Source: Hungatella hathewayi
Lineage (GTDB): Bacteria > Bacillota > Clostridia > Lachnospirales > Lachnospiraceae
NCBI GenBank assembly: GCA_025149285.1
Contig: CP102274.1
Span: 4,552,001-4,616,000 of the forward strand
DNA: 64,000 nucleotides
Reading direction: 5' to 3'
The position numbers were made by a program, and so were the translations under genes. The notes under the pieces are model-generated. The model saw only the letters and a list, made by a program, of their open reading frames with translations. It was not told where the DNA came from and did no database searches. Position 1 is the stretch's first letter, and each line of letters opens with the position of its first letter. Positions 26,458 to 34,557 of this stretch are shown one piece after another.

Positions 26458-27702
26458 TCAGCGCTGAACGCTAAACATATCCTTGTAATATTCTCCGCTT
26501 CTCATAACAACAAGAATCTTCTCCTGATTCTGTAAAATTCTGATGTCCTCCAGAGGGTCGCCGTCTACGATAAGAAGATCGGCCTCTTTCCCTGCTTCAA
26601 TGGAACCCGTCTCAGAATCAATACCCAGCAATTCTGCATTCGCACTGGTTGCCGCCTTAATACAGTCCATAGCGGACATTCCCCAGCGATTTAAACACTC
26701 CAGTTCTCTGGCAGTCTCTCCATGGTTAATCAGTACCCCACCGCAGTCGGTTCCGATACCGATCTTAACGCCCATCTCCAAAGCTTTACGGAACATCTTC
26801 TCCTGGTTCACCAAAGCCTTTCTTGAATTCTCTATCGTCGAACTGCCAAGACCATATTTTTCTCCGTCTGCCATAAGCTGGTATACGATGGTCGTAGGAA
26901 CCCAGAACGTTCCATGAGCCTTCATTAATTCCAAAGTTTCTTCATTAATCATCATTCCATGTTCAATAGAAGCAACACCGTTTTCAATGCAGTATTTGGC
27001 GGACTTTGCAGTATGGCAGTGAGCCGCTACCTTTTTACCTGAATTAGCAGCTTCATCGCACAGCGCCTCGATCTCCTTTTTGGAAAATTCGTCTCTCGGC
27101 TTTCCCAGAAATGGGTCATACAAACCTGAGGTAACATAAATTTTTATTAAATCTGCACCAGCCGCTACTTCTGTACGAATTGCCCGCCTGCATTCAGCTT
27201 CCCCATCTACACAGTGACCGGAACCTCCTGCATCTGGCCTGGACCACTGATACTCTGTAGACATGGAAGCGTGACCGCCCGTCTGATTAATTGCCTTTCC
27301 TGAAGCAATAATTCTGGGGCCAGGAAGCAGTTTCTGATTAATCACATTGCGAACCGCGATCACACAGTCTCCAATATCTGCAACGTCTCGCACAGTCGTA
27401 ATCCCAGCCCGGATCGTCTCCAACGAATTCCAGTAAGAACGCATCGTACGGGTTGGAAGATTATACTGAGCTACTTCATTGATCACATTATTGGAAGCAG
27501 TCGTTTCCAGATGTGTATGTGCGTCCATAAGTCCCGGCATCAGCGTTCGTCCGCCACAATCAACAGTCATAACACCCTCCGGAAGTTCTACCTCAGACGA
27601 AGTCCCCACTTTCACAATGGAACTGCCCTCCACCAACACTGTTCCCTCCGGAATAAAACCGCCCTTGCCATCAATTACTCTTGCATGTGTAAATGCTTTC
27701 AC
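26458..27702 (-). CDS. Metal-dependent amidohydrolase
   Basis: The 414-residue protein is an amidohydrolase-superfamily enzyme of the imidazolonepropionase/Xaa-Pro-carboxypeptidase-like branch: PGLMDAHTHLE (metal site) at about 55-65, IKIYVTSG carrying the bridging lysine near 187, AAHCHTA and ASIEHGMMI for the two further histidines, and the final aspartate in IGTDCGG near 318. It is the first gene of the LacI-controlled operon and would hydrolyse the imported compound in the cytoplasm. Characterised relatives cleave N-acyl or peptidyl proline; together with proC this makes a proline-related substrate plausible but unproven. Confidence 0.88.
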   Translation of the reverse strand: MKAFTHARVIDGKGGFIPEGTVLVEGSSIVKVGTSSEVELPEGVMTVDCGGRTLMPGLMDAHTHLETTASNNVINEVAQYNLPTRTMRSYWNSLETIRAGITTVRDVADIGDCVIAVRNVINQKLLPGPRIIASGKAINQTGGHASMSTEYQWSRPDAGGSGHCVDGEAECRRAIRTEVAAGADLIKIYVTSGLYDPFLGKPRDEFSKKEIEALCDEAANSGKKVAAHCHTAKSAKYCIENGVASIEHGMMINEETLELMKAHGTFWVPTTIVYQLMADGEKYGLGSSTIENSRKALVNQEKMFRKALEMGVKIGIGTDCGGVLINHGETARELECLNRWGMSAMDCIKAATSANAELLGIDSETGSIEAGKEADLLIVDGDPLEDIRILQNQEKILVVMRSGEYYKDMFSVQR

Positions 27703-27744
27703 AACCCTTTACCTCGTACTTTCCCGCTTACTTCACCAGAATTA

Positions 27745-27758
27745 TGCAATCGATATCC
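27745..27758. promoter_or_regulatory. LacI-family operator, copy 1
   Basis: TGCAATCGATATCC matches the first 10 of 14 bases of copies 2 and 3 (TGCAATCGATTTCA), then diverges. It lies 43 bp before the amidohydrolase start, 69 bp from copy 2, a spacing that would suit looping. Confidence 0.7.
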
Positions 27759-27813
27759 TATTATTTTACACTTATTACCATAGAATATTAGTGAAATAAA
27801 CGAATTTATTGTT

Positions 27814-27827
27814 TGCAATCGATTTCA
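27814..27827. promoter_or_regulatory. LacI-family operator, copy 2
   Basis: TGCAATCGATTTCA is a near-perfect palindrome centred on CG, as is typical for LacI/GalR repressors. It lies in the divergent region between the amidohydrolase operon and the lacI-type gene. Confidence 0.82.
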
Positions 27828-27895
27828 GTTTATGCTATGATTATAGTCGTAGGAATCCTACTTTGTCAAGTATTAAAAAAAATTTATATAACACC

Positions 27896-27925
27896 TTTAC
27901 AATTTTTCCATATTCTGGATATAAT
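27896..27925 (+). promoter_or_regulatory. Promoter of the LacI-family gene
   Basis: TTTACA at 27896-27901 and TATAAT at 27920-27925 are separated by 18 bp. A weaker alternative, TTGTCA with TATAAC, lies about 33 bp further upstream. Confidence 0.6.
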
Positions 27926-28016
27926 CTACAATAACGGGGAGTTCTGTAAACTGACGGAGAAGGAATTAGAATTTCCAGAAAGATACAATAATGAAAAAAG
28001 AAAGAGTGCATCGACT

Positions 28017-29006
28017 ATGACAATCTACGATATTGCAAAAGAAGCCGGCGTATCCGCCAGCAGTGTATCCCGTGTTATCAATAATAAAACAGGGGTGAAT
28101 CCTGAAGTAAGAAAAAAAGTTCAGAAGCTTTTGAAGAAATACCATTATACCCCGGATGCCGCGGCTCGCGGGCTTGTGAGCCAATCTTCCCGGATTATCG
28201 GAATTTTGATCGCGGATATCCGTAATATCCATCATACAGATGGAGCTTACTATATCGAGCGCAAACTGGCTGCTTTGAATTACTGCTGTGTCATCTTAAA
28301 TACCGGTGATGACGACGAATCGCGTGCCCAGGCAATCTCCATTCTGGAGCAGCGCCGTGTAGAGGGTGCGGTGCTGATCGGCTCCTCCTTTCAAACAGAA
28401 TCTGTTGCACAGGCCATCAAACGTCATCTGAGTAATGTACCGATCGTCATGATCAATGCCTTCTTAGATGCACCAAATATTTATGGAGTCCTGTCAGATG
28501 AACTCCATGGAGTGGAAGCCTGTGTAAACCTTCTGGCAGAAAAGGGGAGGAAGCGTCTGGCATTCATCCGTGACTGCTATACACCAAGCTGTGAATTAAA
28601 GGTAGAAGGTTTTCGCAGGGGGATACGCCTGCTCGGCCAGACAGAGCCTTGGATCTACGATTCCCACGGCACTACCGCAGATGATGGCAAAAGAACCACC
28701 CTGGAAGTTTTAAAGGATCATCCGGATGTGGAGGGTATCATTTATTCTGTCGATTTGATTGCTACCGGAGGCATACGGGCGCTGTATGACCTGGGTATCG
28801 CCATCCCGGATCAGGTATCCGTCATTGGTGTCGATAACTCCATTTACGGTGAAATCTGCATTCCCACACTTACGTCATTAGATAACAAAACCTTTGACTC
28901 CAGCATTGCCGCCTGCCGGATCTTAATCGACTGTCTGGAAAACCGTACAACGACACGGCAGATGATTCTTCCCTCCGCCATCGTTGTCAGGGAATCCACT
29001 CCCTGA
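28017..29006 (+). CDS. LacI-family transcriptional repressor
   Basis: The 329-residue protein has the LacI helix-turn-helix and hinge at its very start (MTIYDIAKEAGVSASSVSRV, then YTPDAAARGLVSQSS) and a periplasmic-binding-like sensor domain (IGILIADIRNIHHTDG; VSVIGVDNSIYGEICIPTLTS). I use ATG 28017, where the DNA-binding domain begins in all relatives, although the ribosome site is weak. It should repress the divergent transporter operon and the YhcH-type gene through the TGCAATCGATTTCA sites. Its inducer is presumably the imported compound. Confidence 0.92.
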   Translation: MTIYDIAKEAGVSASSVSRVINNKTGVNPEVRKKVQKLLKKYHYTPDAAARGLVSQSSRIIGILIADIRNIHHTDGAYYIERKLAALNYCCVILNTGDDDESRAQAISILEQRRVEGAVLIGSSFQTESVAQAIKRHLSNVPIVMINAFLDAPNIYGVLSDELHGVEACVNLLAEKGRKRLAFIRDCYTPSCELKVEGFRRGIRLLGQTEPWIYDSHGTTADDGKRTTLEVLKDHPDVEGIIYSVDLIATGGIRALYDLGIAIPDQVSVIGVDNSIYGEICIPTLTSLDNKTFDSSIAACRILIDCLENRTTTRQMILPSAIVVRESTP

Positions 29007-29036
29007 TTCTGCATTTCAGAAAATTAATTTTAGGGA

Positions 29037-29065
29037 TTGCCTTTCTTTATAAAATTTGATATAGT
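29037..29065 (+). promoter_or_regulatory. Promoter of the YhcH-family gene
   Basis: TTGCCT at 29037-29042 and TATAGT at 29060-29065 are spaced by 17 bp. A LacI-type operator begins 6 bp downstream, where a bound repressor would block initiation. Confidence 0.72.
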
Positions 29066-29070
29066 GTGAT

Positions 29071-29084
29071 TGCAATCGATTTCA
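29071..29084. promoter_or_regulatory. LacI-family operator, copy 3
   Basis: TGCAATCGATTTCA is identical in all 14 bases to copy 2 and sits directly downstream of the YhcH-gene promoter. This puts that gene in the same regulon as the transporter operon. Confidence 0.82.
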
Positions 29085-29127
29085 CTGTGTAACCCGATGA
29101 CTTATTTTCTGAAAGAAGGTATTCACA

Positions 29128-29607
29128 ATGATTTTTTCGAGTTTAAATTCCACAAATGATTTTTCCCTCTGTCCATCAGCGATCAGACGCGCTGTTGAAT
29201 ATTTAAAAACAACTGACTTTTTCCAGATGGAACCAGGGGACTATCCGCTTGAGGGGAATCTAATGTATGTCAAAGTATTCGATCAGACCTCTATTCCGTT
29301 TGAAGATACCCGTCCTGAAATTCATCACCACTATGCAGACGTACAGTACTGGCCGGAGGGGGAAGATCTTGCAGGCATCACCCCGAATCCAGGTACTTAT
29401 ACGGTAACGGAGGCTCACGAGAGTGACGATCTCTATTTCCTGGAGGGAATTCAGAATGAAAGTTTTATCCACTGCCTGCCCGGCTGCATCGCCGTCTATT
29501 TCCCATGGGATGTGCATCGCCCCAGCGTGGCTTATGAAGGTAAACCCATTACCTACCGCAAAGTAGTCGTCAAAGTACATATGGATTTAATAAAAGAGTC
29601 TGTTTAA
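29128..29607 (+). CDS. YhcH/YjgK/YiaL family protein
   Basis: The 159-residue protein has the cupin-like DUF386 fold of the YhcH family: RPEIHHHYADVQYWPEGEDL at about 61-80, and CIAVYFPWDVHRPSVA with metal-binding histidine near 130. Family members accompany sugar-acid and sialic-acid pathways and are suspected sugar anomerases or isomerases (EbgC is also related). An operator of the LacI-family regulator lies at its promoter, so it is part of the same response. It is followed by a terminator. Confidence 0.88.
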   Translation: MIFSSLNSTNDFSLCPSAIRRAVEYLKTTDFFQMEPGDYPLEGNLMYVKVFDQTSIPFEDTRPEIHHHYADVQYWPEGEDLAGITPNPGTYTVTEAHESDDLYFLEGIQNESFIHCLPGCIAVYFPWDVHRPSVAYEGKPITYRKVVVKVHMDLIKESV

Positions 29608-29628
29608 TAGTCCGTTGCATATTCCAGA

Positions 29629-29672
29629 AAAGGGGATCCTGGAGAAGCTTTTGCCTCTGCAGGTCCCCTTTA
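29629..29672 (+). terminator. Terminator after the YhcH-family gene
   Basis: AAAGGGGATCCT pairs imperfectly with AGGTCCCCTTT across a loop of about 20 nt, followed by TAAGTATTTT. Confidence 0.65.
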
Positions 29673-29721
29673 AGTATTTTACTGACAAACATGTATGAGT
29701 AAACGCTCATAACTCGCACCG

Positions 29722-30078
29722 TCAAATCCCGTTCTTCTCAAACCACTTCCTGAATTCCAGTGCGTCCTCCAGCGTATGATGCCACCCAAACCGATTTAAA
29801 TCCACCCGGTTTTCGTCATTTACGGCCACTCCCTCTGCCTCCAGCAGCTTCTTCTGTGTATCCGGAGTCCGGAAGGAAGCCGCTCCGCTTAGATATCCGG
29901 AGGCGTTTACCACACGGTGGGCCGGCAAATCCGCTCCGCCCAGGCGGCGGTTCAGTGCATATCCCACCTGCCTTGAATTCCCGGGTTTTCCGCATAACAG
30001 GGCGATCTGGCCATAGGTGGCTGCTTTTCCATATGGAATATGATTCATGACAAATCTGACACGTTCATAAAAGTCCAT
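29722..30078 (-). CDS. Alkyltransferase-like (ATL) DNA repair protein
   Basis: The 118-residue protein has the DNA-binding and active-site region of O6-alkylguanine-DNA alkyltransferases (YGKAATYGQIALLCGKPGNSRQVGYAL), but the acceptor cysteine of PCHRV is alanine: LPAHRVVN at residues 51-58, Ala53. It therefore cannot accept alkyl groups. Such ATL proteins flip and cover O6-alkylguanine and hand it to nucleotide excision repair. It lies 24 bp from the thioredoxin gene and is probably on the same transcript. Confidence 0.88.
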   Translation of the reverse strand: MDFYERVRFVMNHIPYGKAATYGQIALLCGKPGNSRQVGYALNRRLGGADLPAHRVVNASGYLSGAASFRTPDTQKKLLEAEGVAVNDENRVDLNRFGWHHTLEDALEFRKWFEKNGI

Positions 30079-30102
30079 GGTACCTCTTCCATCATGAGTT
30101 TA

Positions 30103-30414
30103 TCATGAGTTCAGCATCTTCTCGATGGCGGCCTGGGGCTTCACACCCACAGAGGATGCAACCGCCTTCCCTTCCTTCATTAAGACCAGCGCCGGTATAC
30201 TCATAATATGAAACTTCTCAGCCAGCTCCCTCTGCTCTTCCACATTGACCTTTCCCACCTTAATATGGGGATTTTCCTCGGCAATTTTATCCACAACAGG
30301 GGAAAGCTTTTTACACGGTCCGCACCAAGGCGCCCAGAAATCGAGAAGCACCGGCTTTCCGGAAGCAACGACTTCCTCATGATAATTATTATTTGTGATT
30401 GAAAATACAGACAT
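30103..30414 (-). CDS. trxA: Thioredoxin
   Basis: The 103-residue protein is a classical thioredoxin with the redox motif APWCGPCKK (Cys31, Cys34), KVNVEEQRELAEKF and the cis-proline IMSIPALVL near 73. It reduces protein disulfides in the cytoplasm. No thioredoxin reductase gene is adjacent. The Crp/Fnr regulator 130 bp upstream may control it. The ATG follows AAAGGAGTACAAATAAA. Confidence 0.95.
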   Translation of the reverse strand: MSVFSITNNNYHEEVVASGKPVLLDFWAPWCGPCKKLSPVVDKIAEENPHIKVGKVNVEEQRELAEKFHIMSIPALVLMKEGKAVASSVGVKPQAAIEKMLNS

Positions 30415-30546
30415 TTTATTTGTACTCCTTTTTTCATTGATTGATGATATTAGAATACACGAAAATGATCTGCTTTACAGTGACTTTGTTACACACGTAA
30501 TTCTGTTCGGCGGCATACGGAGATTTTTCCGGCTGCATCCCCCCGC

Positions 30547-31215
30547 CTACCGCAAACTGTCCGCCGCCAGCTCCGTAAGCCTCTTCTCGTTCAGCAGTTC
30601 GATTCCTCCCCGATTCAGCTTAACCAGGCCGTCTGCCTGAAATGCCTTCAGCATCCGGGTGATAACCTCCCTGGCCGTCCCCATGTGGCGGGCGATCTGG
30701 TCGTGAGTGATGGAAAGCTTCCGGCTATCATCAAGTCCGCTTTCCTCCAGCAGAAACGCAGCAAGGCGGCTGTCGATCTTTTTGTTCAATACCTGATCCA
30801 TCAGCCACATTACATCGGAAAAGCGCTCCGCCATCAGCTCATTGGTATAATTAGCCACTGCCGCGCTGTTATCCATCAGATCCCTGTAGACATCGACCGG
30901 GATATGAAGAATCTCCGTGTCCTGCTCTGCTTCCACAATTACATCGAACAGGATGCTCTTTACCATGCAGGGCGCTGAAAATATACATAAATCCCGTTCC
31001 AGCAGCCGGTACAGTGTCAACTCCTTGCCCTCATCCGATATGGTATAGACCCGCAGCTGTCCATTCAGCGTCAGAATCAGCCCGGTGCATTCATCCGATC
31101 CGTGGTGAAGCACCTGCCCTTTCTCAAACCGACGCCTCTGCACGCTTCCTGCCAGTGTCCTCTGCTCCGCTTCCGTCAGTTTTTTCCAAAATGGAAGGTA
31201 TTCTCCCAACTCCAT
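30547..31215 (-). CDS. Crp/Fnr-family transcriptional regulator
   Basis: The 222-residue protein has an N-terminal cyclic-nucleotide-binding-like beta barrel (FEKGQVLHHGSDECTG) and a C-terminal winged helix with ITHDQIARHMGTAREVITRMLKAF. The barrel lacks the arginine/serine pocket of true cAMP receptors and the N-terminal cysteine cluster of Fnr, so its signal is unknown; redox is likely given the thioredoxin gene downstream. I use ATG 31215, 8 nt after AAGGAGGG, not the ATG 6 bp earlier, which is too close to it. Confidence 0.9.
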   Translation of the reverse strand: MELGEYLPFWKKLTEAEQRTLAGSVQRRRFEKGQVLHHGSDECTGLILTLNGQLRVYTISDEGKELTLYRLLERDLCIFSAPCMVKSILFDVIVEAEQDTEILHIPVDVYRDLMDNSAAVANYTNELMAERFSDVMWLMDQVLNKKIDSRLAAFLLEESGLDDSRKLSITHDQIARHMGTAREVITRMLKAFQADGLVKLNRGGIELLNEKRLTELAADSLR

Positions 31216-31246
31216 GAACATTCCCTCCTTCTACTTCCACTAACCA

Positions 31247-32983
31247 TTATATCACAATTGATTGAAAAGTGACCTCGTCGTTACAGTCGAACAGGCGGAA
31301 AAATTCGGAATACTCCATACGGCCCGCCTTTAATTCTTCTGCCAGCAGCAGAAGTGTCACGGAGTCTATCGCGCCGCCGCAGAGTCCGGAGCGCATGTGG
31401 ATATTTTCCAGACGATCCTTAAAGCCCCCGGTAAAGGACCCTGACACAAAAGCAAACCGGTAATCGGTCACGCCTTCATCAAATACCTTCCACCAGCGGT
31501 TCGGATTGATCTTCTCGTTCCGTTCCTTATTTTCCTCCAAATAGCGGTACATCTCGTCCGCCTGTTTGATCGGAAGGGAGTATCCTTTTCCATACGCCTT
31601 ATTGTCGATAATCATGCCGTCTTTTCCATAATAAATACAGACATCCGGCTTCCTGGTATCTCCCAGTCTGCCTCCCAGAAAATCCAGTTCCCTGGTGAAA
31701 AGCTCCGCCGTCTGAATCTCATAGTCGCGGTCTGATGTGCCATCGAAGCCCAGATCGATCAAAATCAGATACTCGTGACTTACATGGGCCAGCCGCTCTC
31801 TGACGCTGTCCTTTACGACAGCCATATCGGATTTTACGGAAATCCGCCCCGCGTCATCTGCCGGAATCTCCAGGCCTACGATATCGTCCATGATCTTATA
31901 CGTCTTTCCGGTACGCTTCACATTTAAGCCGATATTCTCAAAACCACAGATATCATCTTTAATAGTCTCCACCGTCTCTTCCAGTCCCACCATCTCCAGA
32001 TAGGCTTTCACCTGCTCCGGCGAACGATAATCCTTCAGCAGATACTGGATAATATGGGTCCTCCGGTTCCTTAAGTAATCCCGGTCCGCCGCCTTCGTTG
32101 CCAGCATATCCCACATCACCCGCTTCGGTATCCGGGCAAATTTCGAGACGCCAGTGGTATGCTTAAATACGGTTCTCCCTTTTAACGTAAGCCGGTAGGA
32201 CTGGGGAATGGTTCCCTCATACCGCCTGGTTCCGGCATCCTCTGCCACCGTCTTCGCCGCCTGCTCCACCCAGCCCATTTGTTTCAGCCAGCTGCAGATG
32301 GTTCGGACGTATTTATCACTGGTTCCCTCTGTATCCTGAAGAAGCTTTGCCCGGTCCTCCTCCGCCGTTTCGGAAAGCCCCTGCAGGATCATATGCTGCG
32401 GAATCGAGGTAAAACCGGCCTCACCGATAAAGCCCAGTTTGGCTCCTATTTCAAATTTTGTCAGATGGGCGCCCGATGCCAGCAGCGAAAGCACCCGGCA
32501 GACCGGCGGATACGACAGAAATGCCGTTGTGAGCGCATCCTCCTCTTCTTTGCTCCCAGCTTCCGCCTCCGCATAGGAACGCCCCAGACCGGACAGCGAA
32601 CAGGTATCGGCATTTCTGTCATAGTTCAAAAATCCGATGCTGACCGCCCAGCGCAGAAATGAATCCGCCGGCCAGTCGCTCTGGTACTCTTTTCTCTGCC
32701 CGGGCAGTACCGCCTGTATGATCCCCGAACACGGTGCATTACTTCTCGTGTATCCCTTCGGTGTCCCTTTTCCTTTCAGATGGGCGTACGGCACGATGAC
32801 CGGATCCGCCTCCAGTTCCTCTATAAACTCCGCTTTGCCATCTTCGTCTGAAATAAGCCGGACCAGTTTGTCCTCTATTAACCGTCTGTTGACGGGAGAC
32901 CCCGGCACAAAGACCGATACCACATTTTTTAGATTGTCCAGCTTATAGGCCTCCTGTACCCAGCCAAATGTTCTGACAGCCAC
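31247..32983 (-). CDS. FokI-like type IIS restriction endonuclease, full length
   Basis: The 578-residue product matches Flavobacterium okeanokoites FokI (579-583 aa) along its whole length as I recall that sequence. The DNA-recognition part has RTFGWVQ, GIIQAVLPGQ, SFLRWAVSIGFLNY, HLTKFEIGAKLGF-GEAGFTS, and RIPKRVMWDMLATK. The cleavage domain has the PD-(D/E)xK site RKPD-IIDNK (Asp447, Asp460, Lys462), then QADEMYRYLEENKERN and NPNRWWKV. It should bind an asymmetric site and cut at a distance as a dimer. The GTG at 32983, 8 nt after GGAGG, is the preferred start. No DNA methyltransferase gene is adjacent. Confidence 0.9.
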   Translation of the reverse strand: MAVRTFGWVQEAYKLDNLKNVVSVFVPGSPVNRRLIEDKLVRLISDEDGKAEFIEELEADPVIVPYAHLKGKGTPKGYTRSNAPCSGIIQAVLPGQRKEYQSDWPADSFLRWAVSIGFLNYDRNADTCSLSGLGRSYAEAEAGSKEEEDALTTAFLSYPPVCRVLSLLASGAHLTKFEIGAKLGFIGEAGFTSIPQHMILQGLSETAEEDRAKLLQDTEGTSDKYVRTICSWLKQMGWVEQAAKTVAEDAGTRRYEGTIPQSYRLTLKGRTVFKHTTGVSKFARIPKRVMWDMLATKAADRDYLRNRRTHIIQYLLKDYRSPEQVKAYLEMVGLEETVETIKDDICGFENIGLNVKRTGKTYKIMDDIVGLEIPADDAGRISVKSDMAVVKDSVRERLAHVSHEYLILIDLGFDGTSDRDYEIQTAELFTRELDFLGGRLGDTRKPDVCIYYGKDGMIIDNKAYGKGYSLPIKQADEMYRYLEENKERNEKINPNRWWKVFDEGVTDYRFAFVSGSFTGGFKDRLENIHMRSGLCGGAIDSVTLLLLAEELKAGRMEYSEFFRLFDCNDEVTFQSIVI

Positions 32984-33013
32984 CCGGAACACCTCCCTTT
33001 CCTCTTATGTCTC

Positions 33014-33721
33014 TCATCTTTCGTCTGTATCACCCACAACCGAGAGTTCCGCCGCCTTCTCCGCATGGATCAGGGCCGTATCAAACAGCGGCACATCCGT
33101 GTCCCCGCTCTTTACCAGAAGACCGATCTCTGTACAGCCAAGGATCACCCCCTGGGCGCCTCTCTCTTTTAAATGGGCGATGATTGTTAAATATGCCTCT
33201 TTTGATGTCTCTGACAGGATCCCCCTGCACAGTTCCCCGTAGATCACCCGGTTCACGGTTTCGATCTCCGACGCCTCCGGAATGAGCACCTCCACGCCGT
33301 ACTCTGCCAGCTTTCCCTTGTAGAAATCCTGAGTCATGGTATATTTCGTTCCCAAAAGTCCCACACGGTCCATTCTCTCTGCCTTCAGCCGCAGAGCAGC
33401 CGCCTCCGCAATATGCAGGATAGGAATATGGATCTTACTCTGAATCTGAGGTACAACCTTGTGCATGGTATTCGTGCAGATTACAATAAAATCAGCCCCC
33501 GCCTTCTGCAGGCTTTCGGCCGCCTCTCCCAGTATTTTTCCGCTTTTCTCCCATTCTCCCGCGGCCTGGCACTCTTCGATCTCCTGAAAATCCACGCTGT
33601 AAAGAATGCATCTGGCGGAGTGGAGACCTCCCAGCCTTTCTTTCACCGCCTCATTGATAACCTGATAATAAGTAACCGTGCTTTCCCAACTCATACCGCC
33701 GATCAGGCCGATTGTCTTCAT
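33014..33721 (-). CDS. Aspartate/glutamate racemase family protein
   Basis: The 235-residue protein has the family start TIGLIGGMSWEST, the first catalytic cysteine in VICTNTMHKV at about 83, and the second in VILGCTEIGLL near 193. Such racemases interconvert D- and L-aspartate (or glutamate or hydantoins) without cofactor. The ATG at 33721 overlaps the stop of the Fpg-like gene (ATGA) behind GGAGGAAGAGA. A 74-codon in-frame extension lies wholly within that other gene and is rejected. Confidence 0.9.
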   Translation of the reverse strand: MKTIGLIGGMSWESTVTYYQVINEAVKERLGGLHSARCILYSVDFQEIEECQAAGEWEKSGKILGEAAESLQKAGADFIVICTNTMHKVVPQIQSKIHIPILHIAEAAALRLKAERMDRVGLLGTKYTMTQDFYKGKLAEYGVEVLIPEASEIETVNRVIYGELCRGILSETSKEAYLTIIAHLKERGAQGVILGCTEIGLLVKSGDTDVPLFDTALIHAEKAAELSVVGDTDER

Positions 33722-34557
33722 CTCTTCTCTTCCTCCATTTTCTGGCACGACGGACAGTAATAGACCGCCCCGCCCAGATAAGTTTCCTTTATAATCCCTC
33801 CGCCGCATGCAGGACAGCCGGAAGCCACTGTATTCTTTGACATCAGCGTCTGGTAGCCCCCTGGATTTCCAAAGAGATCTTTTTCGGTGTCGCGCCCGCC
33901 CTGTTCCGTCATGGCTTGAAGTACCATCCTTACCTGTTTCCACAGAACATTTTGTTCACAGTCTGAAAGGGTTAAAACCTTGCGTTGCGGATGGATTCCC
34001 GCCTGAAACAGAATATCCTGAAGGCAGCCGTTGCCAAGCCCCGGAATCCGCTGCTCCGCAGCCAGAAACGCCTTGGCGCTCATCGCCGATTTCACAGAAG
34101 CAAGCAGTTCTTTAAAGTACCTTTCATCAAATTCCTCTGTCAGAGGAGAAATGCTCTCGATACTCTTTCTGTAATACTCGTTATCATAATCGCCCGAATG
34201 GCAGGAAATACTGCCATACATGGCCACTGTAAATCCAATCGCGGACCCATCCGTAAATTCCAGGAGAAGCTGGTATTTCTTCGGCCGGACCTCTTCCTTC
34301 CGGATAAAACGGGGATTTACTCCGTCATTAAACCCCAGCCTGACGCCGCCGTCGAATTCCAGTTCCGAAAAGATACCAAAACCGGCCGCGCCCGTCACCG
34401 TATGACCGGCCAGAAGCGACTGGTACTCCTCCGGTTCATGGTTAAACCAGCAGAATTTGTGGGGTGAGGAAGGGGGATATACCGCTGATACCGTCTTTCC
34501 TCTCACTGTCTCTCTCATCTGTTTTGCCAGATTTATGGCCTCCGGCAGTTCAATCAT
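33718..34557 (-). CDS. Fpg/Nei-family protein without the N-terminal proline
   Basis: The 279-residue protein has the Fpg/Nei fold: ELPEAINLAKQM at the start, the helix-two-turn-helix with IPGLGNGCLQDILFQAGIHP at about 168-187, and a C-terminal zinc finger (Cys248, Cys251, Cys268, Cys271). In active enzymes the residue after Met is proline, whose amine attacks the damaged base; here it is isoleucine (MIELPE), while the glutamate is kept. It may bind lesions without lyase activity, or use another amine. Similar MIELPEA proteins are often labelled endonuclease VIII in clostridia. It overlaps both neighbours by 4 bp. Confidence 0.85.
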   Translation of the reverse strand: MIELPEAINLAKQMRETVRGKTVSAVYPPSSPHKFCWFNHEPEEYQSLLAGHTVTGAAGFGIFSELEFDGGVRLGFNDGVNPRFIRKEEVRPKKYQLLLEFTDGSAIGFTVAMYGSISCHSGDYDNEYYRKSIESISPLTEEFDERYFKELLASVKSAMSAKAFLAAEQRIPGLGNGCLQDILFQAGIHPQRKVLTLSDCEQNVLWKQVRMVLQAMTEQGGRDTEKDLFGNPGGYQTLMSKNTVASGCPACGGGIIKETYLGGAVYYCPSCQKMEEEKR

